A DNA stretch of 64,000 nucleotides, from contig ML986583.1 in assembly GCA_010094045.1 (NCBI GenBank), forward strand, positions 632,737 to 696,736. Reading direction: 5' to 3'. The notes under the pieces were generated by a model. The model ran no database searches, was not told the origin of the DNA, and saw only the letters and a list, made by a program, of their open reading frames with translations. This DNA is from Lojkania enalia. Its lineage: Eukaryota > Ascomycota > Dothideomycetes > Pleosporales. Each line of letters opens with the position of its first letter. Within the stretch, counting starts at the first letter, position 1. Positions 44,946 through 55,293 of this stretch are shown piece after piece. Made by a program: the position numbers and the translations under genes.

Positions 44946-47435
44946 ATCTATGTTTTATTCTCATACAATTAAATTATACACTCTAGCATAAGTAATGAGA
45001 TTGGGTACAAGTCAAGAAGCCATGCTTTAGATTAATTGTCACAGCCCAGCCCCAGAGAGATCATAAAGTCAGCACAGTTGTAGTAATTTAACTAGAATAT
45101 CGGGAATTTTGGGATTGTGTTGCTCCCAAACATTCGCGATATCAGTTTATTCATCTATTTCCGCAGTTGTAAGATACTCGGACTGAACCTGGTTACACGA
45201 ATCCATGGATGTGATGTAGAGAGCATCTAATAAGGTCATCTATTCCACGATAAAGTTTGCTGTAGTAAATGATTGTAGTTAAGAGACGAAAAGCTCTTCC
45301 CTTTTCTAGGAGCGCCTATGACGTTATATGCCGTTAATTTTATAGCTTTTTTTGTGATATTTGCTACGTGTCCTGCCTTAGAACCTAATTGTGGTATGCA
45401 AATCCGGTGTAGATACGCGGAGGATTCGACTCCAACTAGGCCAACTGTTTCGGGCGTAGCACTCGTTGGAAAGAGAAGGGAGTTAAACAGTTGATTGTTG
45501 AGGCTGCTGGCAGAAGCTACCTATATACTACTAAACTAGTGTTTGCACGTGATCATGTAAACAGTATACTTGCTCCTGCCAATCGTTTAAGGAGGCAATT
45601 GTCAATTGCCTCATCTAACAGCACTCACCCTTTTTATTCAGGAACATTTCTCCGGTGGGCTGAACTTCTGGCACACACTCAAGTCAGCTGCGATGGAGAT
45701 AGAAAAGAAAGTCCGGCTTTATTGTCTCGGTGAGCAAAGTGAACATCTATGTACGAAGGCCCGATTCCACCTATCTTAGCTCTTGCTCTTACTATATCCC
45801 TACTTGATATTGATTAATTCCTCCATTGGAATCTAGACCAAAGCAGCCCTTCTACATTTTCCTTCTCAAAGAATTGCCTACATATTGTTGTCTGCTCACC
45901 AAAGCTAAGCCTTGATATATACTTCCGAAGCATCCGGGAATTCCATTTTCAGCGTTGAAAGCTGGCTATTTTGTCTGTCTAACACCTGCTGATGTGATCA
46001 CCCACAGCTGCGTCATGGCCCGCCTCTTCTTCACTGGTTCATTTTACGCTACCATTATTTCTAGCTTTTCATAGGTCCATGGAGAATGCTTCCGTATAAG
46101 TATTTTAATTTCTTCCATAAGTGCTAGACTGGTCCGACAGCTATCATACTTGTAAAGTATTGGAGTAGATAAGGAGGAAAAACTGTGTTGATTCATATCT
46201 ATGGAGGATCAAGGCTATTTACACTGTCTGTCCAAGCATCACATCATATCAGAGCTAGTCCTTAATAAGGATCGTGCCATACATATAACCTTACATTATC
46301 ATTAAAAGAAGCTTCCTCACGTTTTCAAGGCACCTCGAGTGTTCCCTAATTAGGCCGAAATTTTCGGAAATTACGCCTATTGCGGCAACTCAGACAATAC
46401 GAACAACCAGCCACGAATACTGAGCAAGCTCGAAATCTCACAAATAATTCCGTGAATGATAGACTCTAGCCAAAGGGCCATTACCCACCATCACAATTCT
46501 ATGTTCCATTTTAACACTTTTCGCAACCATTGCGGGGATTTAATATTGAGATTCACTTTGTTTCTACTACTACAGGAGGTTTTCTAGGGCCTAACGACAA
46601 AGTAAAATGTCTCCTAAATAACATAAAATACGCTTAATAAGTGCTGGTAGGCTGCCCCGAGGACGAAGAGGTGGGTTCTGGTCTCATTTCCGAAAATATC
46701 TCCTGCGAGAAGGGTACATTTGAACCGGGATACTTGATTTGGAACCGGCACATATATATCCCGATATTGTGCTACCGTCCGCAATGGAATGAGATTCCGA
46801 AGAAACAACCGAGATCTTACTACGCATTGATCGATGACTCGTGAGTTAGGGGGATATTAGTCTGGGAAGTTAATACGATCCAAAAGCGGTTTGGTGAAAA
46901 TACGCTTAGATCTTGATATTTGTCTGCAACTAGTGATTCACGGAGCCGGCACCATTTTTGATCCCGGCACTGAGTAGAAACGCTTGAATCAGTTCAAGTA
47001 TTGGGAAGAGAACAAGGCGAAAACTACAAGGGTTTGCTCGAGCCTTCCACCAACAACGCAAGCCTTCTGCATCAGGGTATCTAAAAAGACTTGCAGCGTA
47101 GGGCATCCGAGAAAACAAAGATGTCATTGAAATTCGACGATTCGGTGTCGGGCTATATCCAAGGATTCCATGAGGCCATAGGCGCACCCTAGCTCTCCAA
47201 TAGCTGTTTGAACCGGCAATCAGACAAAATTCAAGAGGGCGAACCGAAAACTTCTCTCCACGTGGTCAGTTTCCTTTTCCAATCCCCTGATTTTTTTTTT
47301 TGCTTCTCTTGACCCTCCAATAATTCGCGATACTGGGGACTTCAATCTCCTAGAAAGGCTAATACAGCGCTAGGCTGACATTGTGAGAAACTTCTCTTCC
47401 TAAGCCACAAAAGCATCTCGCCTAATCTAGAAGTT
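44946..47435. other. AT-rich gene-poor region
   Basis: No supported gene. Short frames at 45491-45733, 46614-46844 and 46930-47187 were examined; none shows a known domain or a usable splice partner. A T10 run is near 47290. The overall look is of decayed sequence. Confidence 0.45.
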
Positions 47436-47810
47436 AAACGAAAGAGTGTATATTAACATGCATACATCCACTATCGGCCGCATACACAATAAGATTATCA
47501 TAAGGAGCAGTCCGAAATGCCTTATGTAGCACTATAATGTCATATATATCCCTGCCACCTATTAAGGATATCGGCTCCGGAACATGAAACGCAGGTCTAG
47601 TCGGCCTATAGTGCGGCTGAGGAGATACTAAGGTAGCTCATCAAGGTTACAAGTCAAGCGAAAGTGTGCATTCCAACATGCATACGTCCCCTGTTAGCCA
47701 GATAAGCCATAGGACTACCACTAGGAGGAGTCCAATGCGTCTTGTGTACCGTTGTGAATGCCTTCCTCGTTTCTGCCACCTATAAAGGTCACCAGGGTCC
47801 AATATCTAAT
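47436..47810 (+). repeat. Degenerate tandem duplication, about 150-base units
   Basis: Two diverged copies lie at roughly 47436-47580 and 47655-47805. Shared anchors in the same order are a CGAAAG-GTGT start, AACATGCATAC, an AAGGAG/AGGAGGAG element with AGTCC, AATGC, and CTGCCACCTAT followed by AAGG. Most differences are transitions, with small indels. The spacing is about 217 bases. The copies lie 5' of the small membrane-protein remnant at 48072 and might be duplicated upstream sequence. No coding potential was seen. Confidence 0.6.
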
Positions 47811-48071
47811 GCAAATATTGCCTACCTATAACTCTACCGTATTATACACCAGAAGGACGGAGTCGTCTTAATTTGTCTTAATCCTAAATCAAAACTGGTC
47901 CTCGTAGGAAGGACGGGCATGTGCCTGCTAATATATATGTACGCCTACTCGGACCATCGATTCTACAAACTACTATTGCTAGGACCTGATGCGATTTACT
48001 AATATCCAGCGTATAGCTTTTTCTCCGCATACATAGTCTCATTCCAGCAATATACCTCATATGGTGCCATA

Positions 48072-48385
48072 ATGCCAATTTTTAATGGCAGAGTCGACAC
48101 AGCACTACTCGTCCTATACGGCGTCTTAATTTTCATTGCTATAGTCACTGGCATACACGACAGAGATTCCTTATGCTCAATATTTCGCCGATGGGCTCGG
48201 AGGGCAATGTCGCAACGTACATCATGTTAATAAAACGCTTCTATATGAACCATTAACGATGCCTAGATCCGAGGGATATCGAAGCTACAGCGGGCCTTGT
48301 TGCACATGTTTCATCTCATATGCAATTTGAGGTCGAACAACAGCCGGACCTCCATCGGAGTTTTGCTCGCTGGCAAACGCTGTAA
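48072..48385 (+). pseudogene. Small membrane protein, truncated copy 2
   Basis: The ORF 48072-48230 starts MPIFNGRVDTALLVLYGVLIFIAIVTGIHDRDSLCSIFRRW, one transmembrane helix followed by a basic stretch, and stops after 52 codons. It aligns with copy 1 at 43811: both start MP, have a helix ending in TG-I/V-A-type text, then G-I/M-H-x-RDS-I/L-C and an Arg/Trp patch. A further in-frame-like remnant at 48266-48385 (DIEATAG ... FEVEQQPD) resembles the DLEVAF ... DTIELQP part of copy 1 but is separated by stops. It appears to be a decayed paralogue. Confidence 0.4.
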
Positions 48386-48715
48386 TAATGGCCAAAAACC
48401 GAACGGTCCGACGGATCCGGCAACAGCCTAATCATCTAGGAACTGGACGCTCGCATGGGGAGATTGTCATACGCAGCGCCGACGTTGAAGTTAATTTACC
48501 GTGAGAACGTATTCCGATATGAGCATTGGCATACCTTCGCTAGCAGTAAAGACTCGGCTACATAATCCGTTCGAGCTAGGGGAAGCAGCGTGAGCAATTA
48601 GTATATATCCACCTCCCATACCCACTACAAATCAATCTATTAAATAAGTCCTATTGGTTGGTATACATACATATATCTCCTCTCCATTTCTCCTTCTCTT
48701 ACACCTCCATTTTTC

Positions 48716-51311
48716 CTAATCCGTCAACTCCGCACTCCTTGTAATCTCCTCCAACTCCTCTCTCGCCCGGATAGCCAAAACATTCAAAGCACTTCCCGCC
48801 AAAATAAACGCACTCTGGTCCTCACTAAGCGTATGCTTGGTTTTAACTACAACCTCCTTATCCCCTTTCTTGATCACCAATTCGACTTCACCCTTTCCTC
48901 CGTTTCTCAGCGTATCTAGTAACCCCCTCGTCGAAACCTCATCACAAGAGTGGAAAAGGTCGTAGTCAGACTCGTTGGCGAAGACCAATGGGACAATGCC
49001 CTGTTTCTTGAGATTTGTCTCATGGATACGAGCAAAAGATTTTGCAAGGATGATACGGCCGCCTAGATATCGTGGTTGTAGGGCAGCGTGCTCACGTGCC
49101 GAGCCTTCACCATAGTTGTGTTCAGCTACAATGAGCCATTCCTGCCCCATTTCTTTCCACCTTTTGGCGAGCTCTGGGATGCCTGATTTAGTGCCGTCGA
49201 CGTCGTATGCGACGTTGACTTCATTAGTTTCCGCATTGACGGCGCCGATAAGCGTGTTTTCGGAGATGTTAGGAAGATGGCCTTTGTATTTAAGCCATGG
49301 ACCTGCGGCGGAAATAGTGTCCGTCGTACATTGACCTTTTACCTTGTAGAGGACACGGAGAGAGGCGAGCTCTGAATTTGGGAAAACAGCGAAAGGGTCT
49401 AATTTTGCTAGACGAGTAGAGTTAGGGTCGATAATGACTTCGACCGAAGGGTCAGGAATGCCAGGGGCTGGCAGGAAATCTGGATTTCCTTCAGCAAAGC
49501 CTGTAGAAGGGAGGTCAGAACCTTTTGGAGGCGAGAATGTGAATTGCTCTCCAGATGGTGTTGTGATGGAGTCAGTGATAGGGTTGAAAGTTGTAGACCC
49601 AGCGTAAGACATTGCCGTGATCAGCTCAGGAGAGGCTAGAAAATTCATCGTAGCCCTGTTTCCGTCGTTGCGGCCAGGGAAGTTGCGGTTAAAAGACGTG
49701 AAAATGGCGTTGGGTTCACCCTTCTTTGGTCCATCGGTGCGTTTCCATTGTCCAATGCAGGGTCCGCAGGCGTTAGCCAGCACGGTGCCACCTGCTGAGG
49801 CAAATGTATCAAGAGTTTGGTCTCGCTCCAGAGTAGCGCGAATTTGTTCACTACCAGGAGTGATAAGAAAATCAGCTTTAGGCTTCAGTCCCGCAGCGGT
49901 AGCTTGTTTAACAAGTTCTTCAGAGCGTGTCATATCTTGATAAGAGCTATTCGTGCAACTTCCAATGAGGCCGGCACCGAATGTTCGGGGCCAGTCTTTC
50001 TCTTCGACTAATGATTTAAACCTAGACAAGGGTGTTGAGAGATCCGGAGTAAATGGGCCGTTAATGTGAGGTTCAAGGGTCGAAAGGTCAATTGCAATCA
50101 CTTTATCGTACACAGCTTCAGGATCTGCGCGCAGCAAGTTGCGTTCGATGGGTTCTGAGGCGACATCTTGGGCGGCTTGGGCGATCAGACCCCGGTGGGT
50201 AGCCCGGAGATATGGAATGTGTGCAGGAGAGAAAGGAAACAGGGATGTTGTAGCACCGACCTCGGCCCCCATATTGCAAATGGTAGCCATGCCTGTGCAG
50301 CTAAGAGACTGCACACCAGGACCAAAATACTCAATGATGAAGCCGGTACCTCCCTGAAGCGCGAGTCAGCTAGATACCAACCACAATGGGAAACACTTTA
50401 CGTACTCTGACGGTCAACTGGCCGGCCAGATTAAGAATTACGTCCTTAGGAGAGGTCCAGCCGTTGAGTTCGCCTACCAGTTTTACACCTAGAATTCTCG
50501 GTGCTTTGAGCTCCCAGGGTGCGTCCACAAGAGCATCGACCGCATCCGCTCCTCCGACACCAATTGCGATGGCTCCGAGGCCACCTGCATTTGGGGTATG
50601 ACTGTCCGTTCCTAGCATCATCAAGCCAGGCGCCGAGTAGTTTTCTAATACAGACTGATGGATGATACCGGCCCCTGGTGGCCAGAATTCTATGCCATAT
50701 TTTTTTGCTGCTGACCCTAAGAAGTCAAATACCTCTTTGTTACCAGCTATTGAGTTCGGCAAGTCTGTATCGGCTCCCTTTTCGCCCACAATCATATGGT
50801 CGCAATGGATGCTCGCCGGCACAGCAGTGGAAGGGAGGCCACAGGACATGAACTGGAGAAGAGCCATCTGAGCCGAGGCATCCTGCATGGCCACTCGATC
50901 TGGCTTGAGCTTGAGGTTCGCATTTCCGCGTATTTCTTTGCCGTTGTTTGTGCCTGATAAGAGAGAATCCTCGGGGTGGTCGAGGTGCGAGTAGAGAATC
51001 TTCTCCGCAAGTGTCAACTGTCGCGATGATCCCAACACTCTTCGCACTTCCTTTAATTTGTTGGTGAGCTTGTGATACGGCGGCGTGCGCGAAGCAATGT
51101 CTACATGATGGTATTGGGGTTTGGTATGAGTCGCCAGGCCTCTTCTCAAGGCTGATTGCGGGCACCGTCGTGAACGATACGGACACGACTGGACGGTGAT
51201 GTTAGCACAAAAAATTGCAGACACGAGACATGTTACGTTTTATGGTGTAGACGGACGGCTACGTACCCCGCAAATAGCATTTCGACCGCCTCGCAACGCT
51301 TGCGCCCGCAT
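48716..51311 (-). CDS. Mitochondrial aconitase, Aco2/AcoB type
   Basis: An aconitase-family [4Fe-4S] hydro-lyase of 821 residues. Exons are 51311-51267, 51188-50406 and 50353-48716, all in phase 0. The N-terminus is basic (RGLATHT motif), a likely mitochondrial presequence. Cluster ligands are Cys409 (GSCTNSSYQD) and Cys472 and Cys475 (NACGPCIGQW). Other family blocks are MLGTDSHTPNAGGLGAIAIGVGG, SVEVIID-type linker and, near the end, AEHNYGEGSAREHAALQPRYLGGR with KSFARIHETNLKKQG. The AEHNYGEGSAREHAAL form is closer to yeast Aco2, which works on homocitrate in lysine synthesis, than to the Aco1 of the citrate cycle, but activity on citrate cannot be excluded. The first exon of only 15 codons would be missed by ORF calling. 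Confidence 0.9.
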
Positions 51312-51913
51312 TGTACACAGTTGTAGGGCGTCAATGCGGTGCGGTGCTGTCAATGATGGTGAGACTTAGAAAATAGTTGTAGCGAAAGTCGGCCCGGGTC
51401 TCATCCCACGCGATAGCCGCCAAGGTCTGGGGAAATTGCAGCCAACCAAATTCACGCTGATGTCAGCACCATTCTCAGCCGGAGAGACTTTTTAGTTGCA
51501 GTAGTCACATCAATGCATCTTAGGCAGTAAAATGGCAGTCGATCAGGCCTTAAAACATGACCAATTAGAATATAACATCACCTCGCAAAAGACGAATAAT
51601 TGCATAGGCAATCTAAATGATTATTCTGCTTAGCTAGCCACAGAGAGAGAATGAATCTACCCGAGTAACCAACCTCCGATATGAACTGTTACCATAGTGA
51701 ATAAGACTAGAAGCCAGATACTTACGCTCCTGCCCAGGGAATTGCCAAGGCATATATAGTTGGTAAGGGCCTTGATGCTAGTATCAGTCTTTATCAATAG
51801 CACCTTGGCCTTAATGTAATGGTTTCCTACATTCAATAAGACATTCTTGTAAGGCCCGGGCCGAAGCCGATTTGAAACTGTTATGTTATCGAAATGCGGA
51901 CCCCGTTCACCAC
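51312..51913. other. Intergenic, promoter side of aconitase gene
   Basis: Upstream of the aconitase gene and downstream of the KH-domain gene on the same strand. AT-rich to the right. No further feature was recognised. Confidence 0.5.
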
Positions 51914-53883
51914 TTACAGGCCAGGAGGGGGAGCAACCTACAAAACGTCAATTGGAGATGGATTGAAAGAAAGAACGAACCACATACCGCGTTGTACGAA
52001 CCTGCTGGCGACCCAGCCGGAGGGGGGGGAGGTGGTTGGGCAGTGGTAGGCTCGGATGGAGGCGGTGGAGGAACAGTGCCCGCAGTGCCTGGTGCTGGAG
52101 ATTGTGGAATCGCTCCTTGCCCGTAGTAGTGTTGCCACATCTGAAGATAAGCGTCGTAACCACCATATGCAGCATACGGGTCTTGTCCACCATTCTGATA
52201 GTATGCCGCCCACTGAGCATTCAAATCTGCAGCTGATGTACCGCTGGTGGAAGACTGTGTGTCATTCTGTCCATAGCCACCATAGCCACTCCCATACCCA
52301 TAGCTAGAGCTTCGATCACGATCACCTCGGTCACCATATCCTTGGCCTCCACCTGAGTGGTTCTCTCCGCCGTAACGGTCGTTATAGCGATGTTGCGGAC
52401 GCTCCTTAAACGCATCGTAACTGCTCTTCACGCTCCGGAGGAGTTCCATACACAATTCGCGAGCTCGCTGTACCCCTTCAATGCGGGGACCCCTTTCTCG
52501 AGTTAGCTGGGAATAAGACATATCGTGCGAGGTTATCATCACTCACGCAATGTGGAGGTACATGGGTTCGTCGCTCTCTTGACCGGTCAAGGGTTCTATA
52601 TAGCCCGAGCCGCGTCCTTTGATTTGCACCTTACAGCCAGTTTCTTGTTGGACCCATTTGACATTATTTCCACCTTGACCGACGACTTGAGCCCTGAGGT
52701 TGAAGCCGCTAATGGGTTCAAGATCGACTGGAATCTTCTCTTCAGGCCATTTACGCTGCGATCCGTCAGCATTTACCAATAAACACATAGTTCCAAGGTT
52801 AGTAATACTCGACCGAACTCGTCGCGCTCGACATTCTCGGTTTCGCGACGACGGAATCTACGCTCGTCAACTAGATTTGGCAAATCTTTGCCCATAAGCT
52901 CTTCTATTTTCGCAATTGCTTGTTCGAGTGCCTCTTTTGTCGTGGCAGTGACGTGGAGATAAAGTGGCGGATTCTATCCATTCATTAGCGAAGCCTGAAA
53001 CTCGGAGCATACCTAACATACTTGAACAGTAGCCATGCTCTTATCAGGATAGTAACTTCCGCGAGTTGTGACATCTTGCCTATGTATAAGCAGGGTATTC
53101 TAGAAAAGATTAAGTATCAATATATGGTGTTGCGTACCGGCGCCAGTCTCTTCTTTGATCTAGATGTCACACAATTACTGTTAGCGTATGCAAAATGGGG
53201 TGGGTGCAAAGCAGCTAGAAGTTTGAGTAAGCTTCAGCTCTCTACAACATTAGAGACGTGAAGAGAGGGAACCTCAGCTCGGCCTTCACAGCAATACTTT
53301 GTGTAGTAATGCCGTGATGGGAGTGGGGGAGGGAGTGGAGATGTCCTGGGAGAATCAGTAGGACGACAAAAGTTATTTACCATCTTCTGTGTAGCTCCTT
53401 TAGTCAGTGTATAGCGGTTTCGCAAGTCGTTGACTTCAATATCCTTGATATAGTCGCCATCTTGCTGATAGATCTCATTTTGAACGCCGGATCCCTTCTC
53501 GGCAGATGGTGACCTGACAGCCGTTGGCGTCGAGAGGCGTGTCTGCAGGAGAGTTAGGATGGCCATTGTGGACGAGCTGATTGCGGTCTTACCGAGCGAA
53601 TGGGCGGAACATCGACATGCTTGACGCTCTTGCGAGCCTGAATCTGTGCATTGATCCTCGCCGCGGCCGCTGCTGCCGCAGCTGCTGCAGCGCCAGAGTC
53701 TAGTTTGGGTGAGGCTACAGTAGAGGGACTGTTGGTGGGCTCGCGGGCAATAGGGCTGCGGGTGCGCCGCGGATGCGAATCTGAGTCTCGGTTCGATGGC
53801 GAGCGCGAGCGACGATCGAAGCGGCCGCGCGGAGGAGGGTCGCCTCTGTCAAAGCGTGAGCGCGGACGAGCGTCATCAGACAT
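51914..53883 (-). CDS. KH-domain RNA-binding protein (KHDC4/BLOM7-like)
   Basis: Eight minus-strand exons (53883-53593, 53542-53381, 53159-53138, 53074-53022, 52973-52809, 52755-52547, 52492-51988, 51937-51914) join in frame to 476 residues. The N-terminus is Arg/Ser-rich with an alanine run near residue 75, coded by a GCN tract around 53650-53695. Then comes DIEVNDLRNRYTLTKGATQKMIKEETGADVTTRGSYYPD, a first KH-like unit ending in PPLYLHVTATTKEALEQAIAKIEELM, and a second KH unit, FNLRAQVVGQGGNNVKWVQQETGCKVQIKGRGSGYIEP, with the GQGG loop. The C-terminus is Tyr/Gly/Gln-rich and ends in Pro-rich repeats. This order fits KHDC4/BLOM7, a splicing-linked protein. Exon 3 has only 22 bases; two acceptors end in AAG, fixed by phase. 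Confidence 0.85.
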
Positions 53884-54251
53884 GGTGCACGGATGCAAGC
53901 CTCGGGCGCGGCGTCGAAAGGTAGAAAGAGTGTGGTGTCGCGGGGATGGAATTATTTGTGAGTAAGGTAGAAGATGAAGGGACGCTAGGTTATGTAAAGC
54001 TCACGGTGCACGAGCCATCACGATCCTTGCCAAGGCCGCGGTGCACGGGCGAGCAGATGGGCGATTTTCACTCACGTTCATGTCTAACCGATTTCAGCCC
54101 TACCGAAATCGGCCCGCACCCTTAGCAAGTCACACATTCAGCCGACCGCCTTCACCCGACACCTTCAGTTTGTATCGATTTTCTCCTCATTCTGCACCAG
54201 AGATATCGTCGAAACTCCAAGTGGCCTTGCGGAAGTCCCCAATTCCCCACC
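53884..54251. promoter_or_regulatory. Divergent promoter region (KH gene / ILV6)
   Basis: 368 bases between the divergent start codons of the KH-domain gene (minus) and ILV6 (plus). No TATA box is obvious. I did not see a clear Gcn4/CpcA-type TGACTCA site here. Confidence 0.45.
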
Positions 54252-55293
54252 ATGGCTTCACGGCGAGCTACCCAAGCTCTGCCCTTGCTCCAACTGCTCA
54301 ACCGACAATGCGCAGGACCCATCCTTCGGCAACAAAGGCCCTCCAGCTCCTCATCCACCCAGGCATTGGCTTACAAGGCATTGCACCGCCGCATTGCACC
54401 TCTTCCAACCGATGACCGCCCTCCTGCCTGGTCCGCCCAAGCTGCAGTTAGTAGCATCCTCTACGAGACCCCCCTCCCCTCTCAAGCACCGCCGAAGCGA
54501 CACATCCTAAATTGCCTGGTGCAAAATGAGCCCGGTGTGCTTTCCCGAGTCTCCGGTATCCTCGCGGCCCGAGGGTTCAACATTGACAGTCTGGTTGTGT
54601 GCAATACCGAAGTAGATGACCTCTCCCGCATGACCATTGTGCTCCAGGGCCAAGATGGCGTTGTCGAACAAGCTCGTCGTCAGCTAGAGGATCTCGTTCC
54701 TGTATGGGCTGTGCTAGATTATACTCAGTCTCCGCTTGTCCAGCGCGAACTGCTCCTCGCAAAGATATCTACCTTGGGTCCAGAATACTTCGAAGAGCTT
54801 CTTGCTCACCACCGTGAAATGGCCCATGCTCCAGAAGGTCTAGAAGAAGGCGTAGACCCGGCGGCGCTTTCAGAGGAGGATCAAGAGGGTCTAGTTGAGG
54901 CCGCTGCTCGCGATTCGTTGAAAAGGGATTTCCATCCCAGCAACCTTGCTATTAGTCAAGCATTGCGGCACAAGCACGAACATCTTCGGTCCATCACATT
55001 TTTGACCCATCAGTTTGGCGGAAAAGTACTAGACATTAGCACGAACAACTGTATTGTAGAAGTTTCTGCGAAGTCCACTAGGATCGATTCGTTCTTGAAG
55101 CTGATTGCTCCTTTCGGTATCCTTGAGTCAGCTAGAACAGGTCAGTATCTTAAACATTCTCCGCTATGTAAAACCTTCTGACTCACTGATAGGACTTATG
55201 GCATTGCCGCGTTCCCCACTTCAGGATCAAACCGAGTTAGATGAGAAGGAAGCAGAAGATATTGTGGACCAGAGCACGCTTCCCCCAGGCTAA
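54252..55293 (+). CDS. ILV6: Acetolactate synthase regulatory subunit
   Basis: The small subunit of acetohydroxyacid synthase, which controls the first shared step of valine, leucine and isoleucine synthesis in mitochondria and gives valine feedback. Exons 54252-55140 and 55193-55293 give 329 residues. The first 60 residues are basic and Ser/Arg-rich, a mitochondrial presequence. The ACT domain (HILNCLVQNEPGVLSRVSGILAARGFNIDSLVV) begins near residue 84 and is followed by DDLSRMTIVLQGQ and VPVWAVLDYTQSPLVQRELLLAKIS. The C-terminal domain contains HQFGGKVLDISTNNCIVEVSAKSTRIDSFLKLIAPFGILESARTGLMALPRSP, rebuilt across the intron. The start CACCATGG has a strong context. Confidence 0.96.

Noticed and set aside
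40577..48715. Intact transposon in the gene-poor island
   Set aside because: No transposase, reverse transcriptase or terminal repeats were recognised; only degenerate short repeats.
51189..51224. Aconitase N-terminus starting at 51224 in the second exon's frame
   Set aside because: It starts with GTG and lies in the intron. Splicing 51311-51267 to 51188 gives an ATG start and stays in phase.
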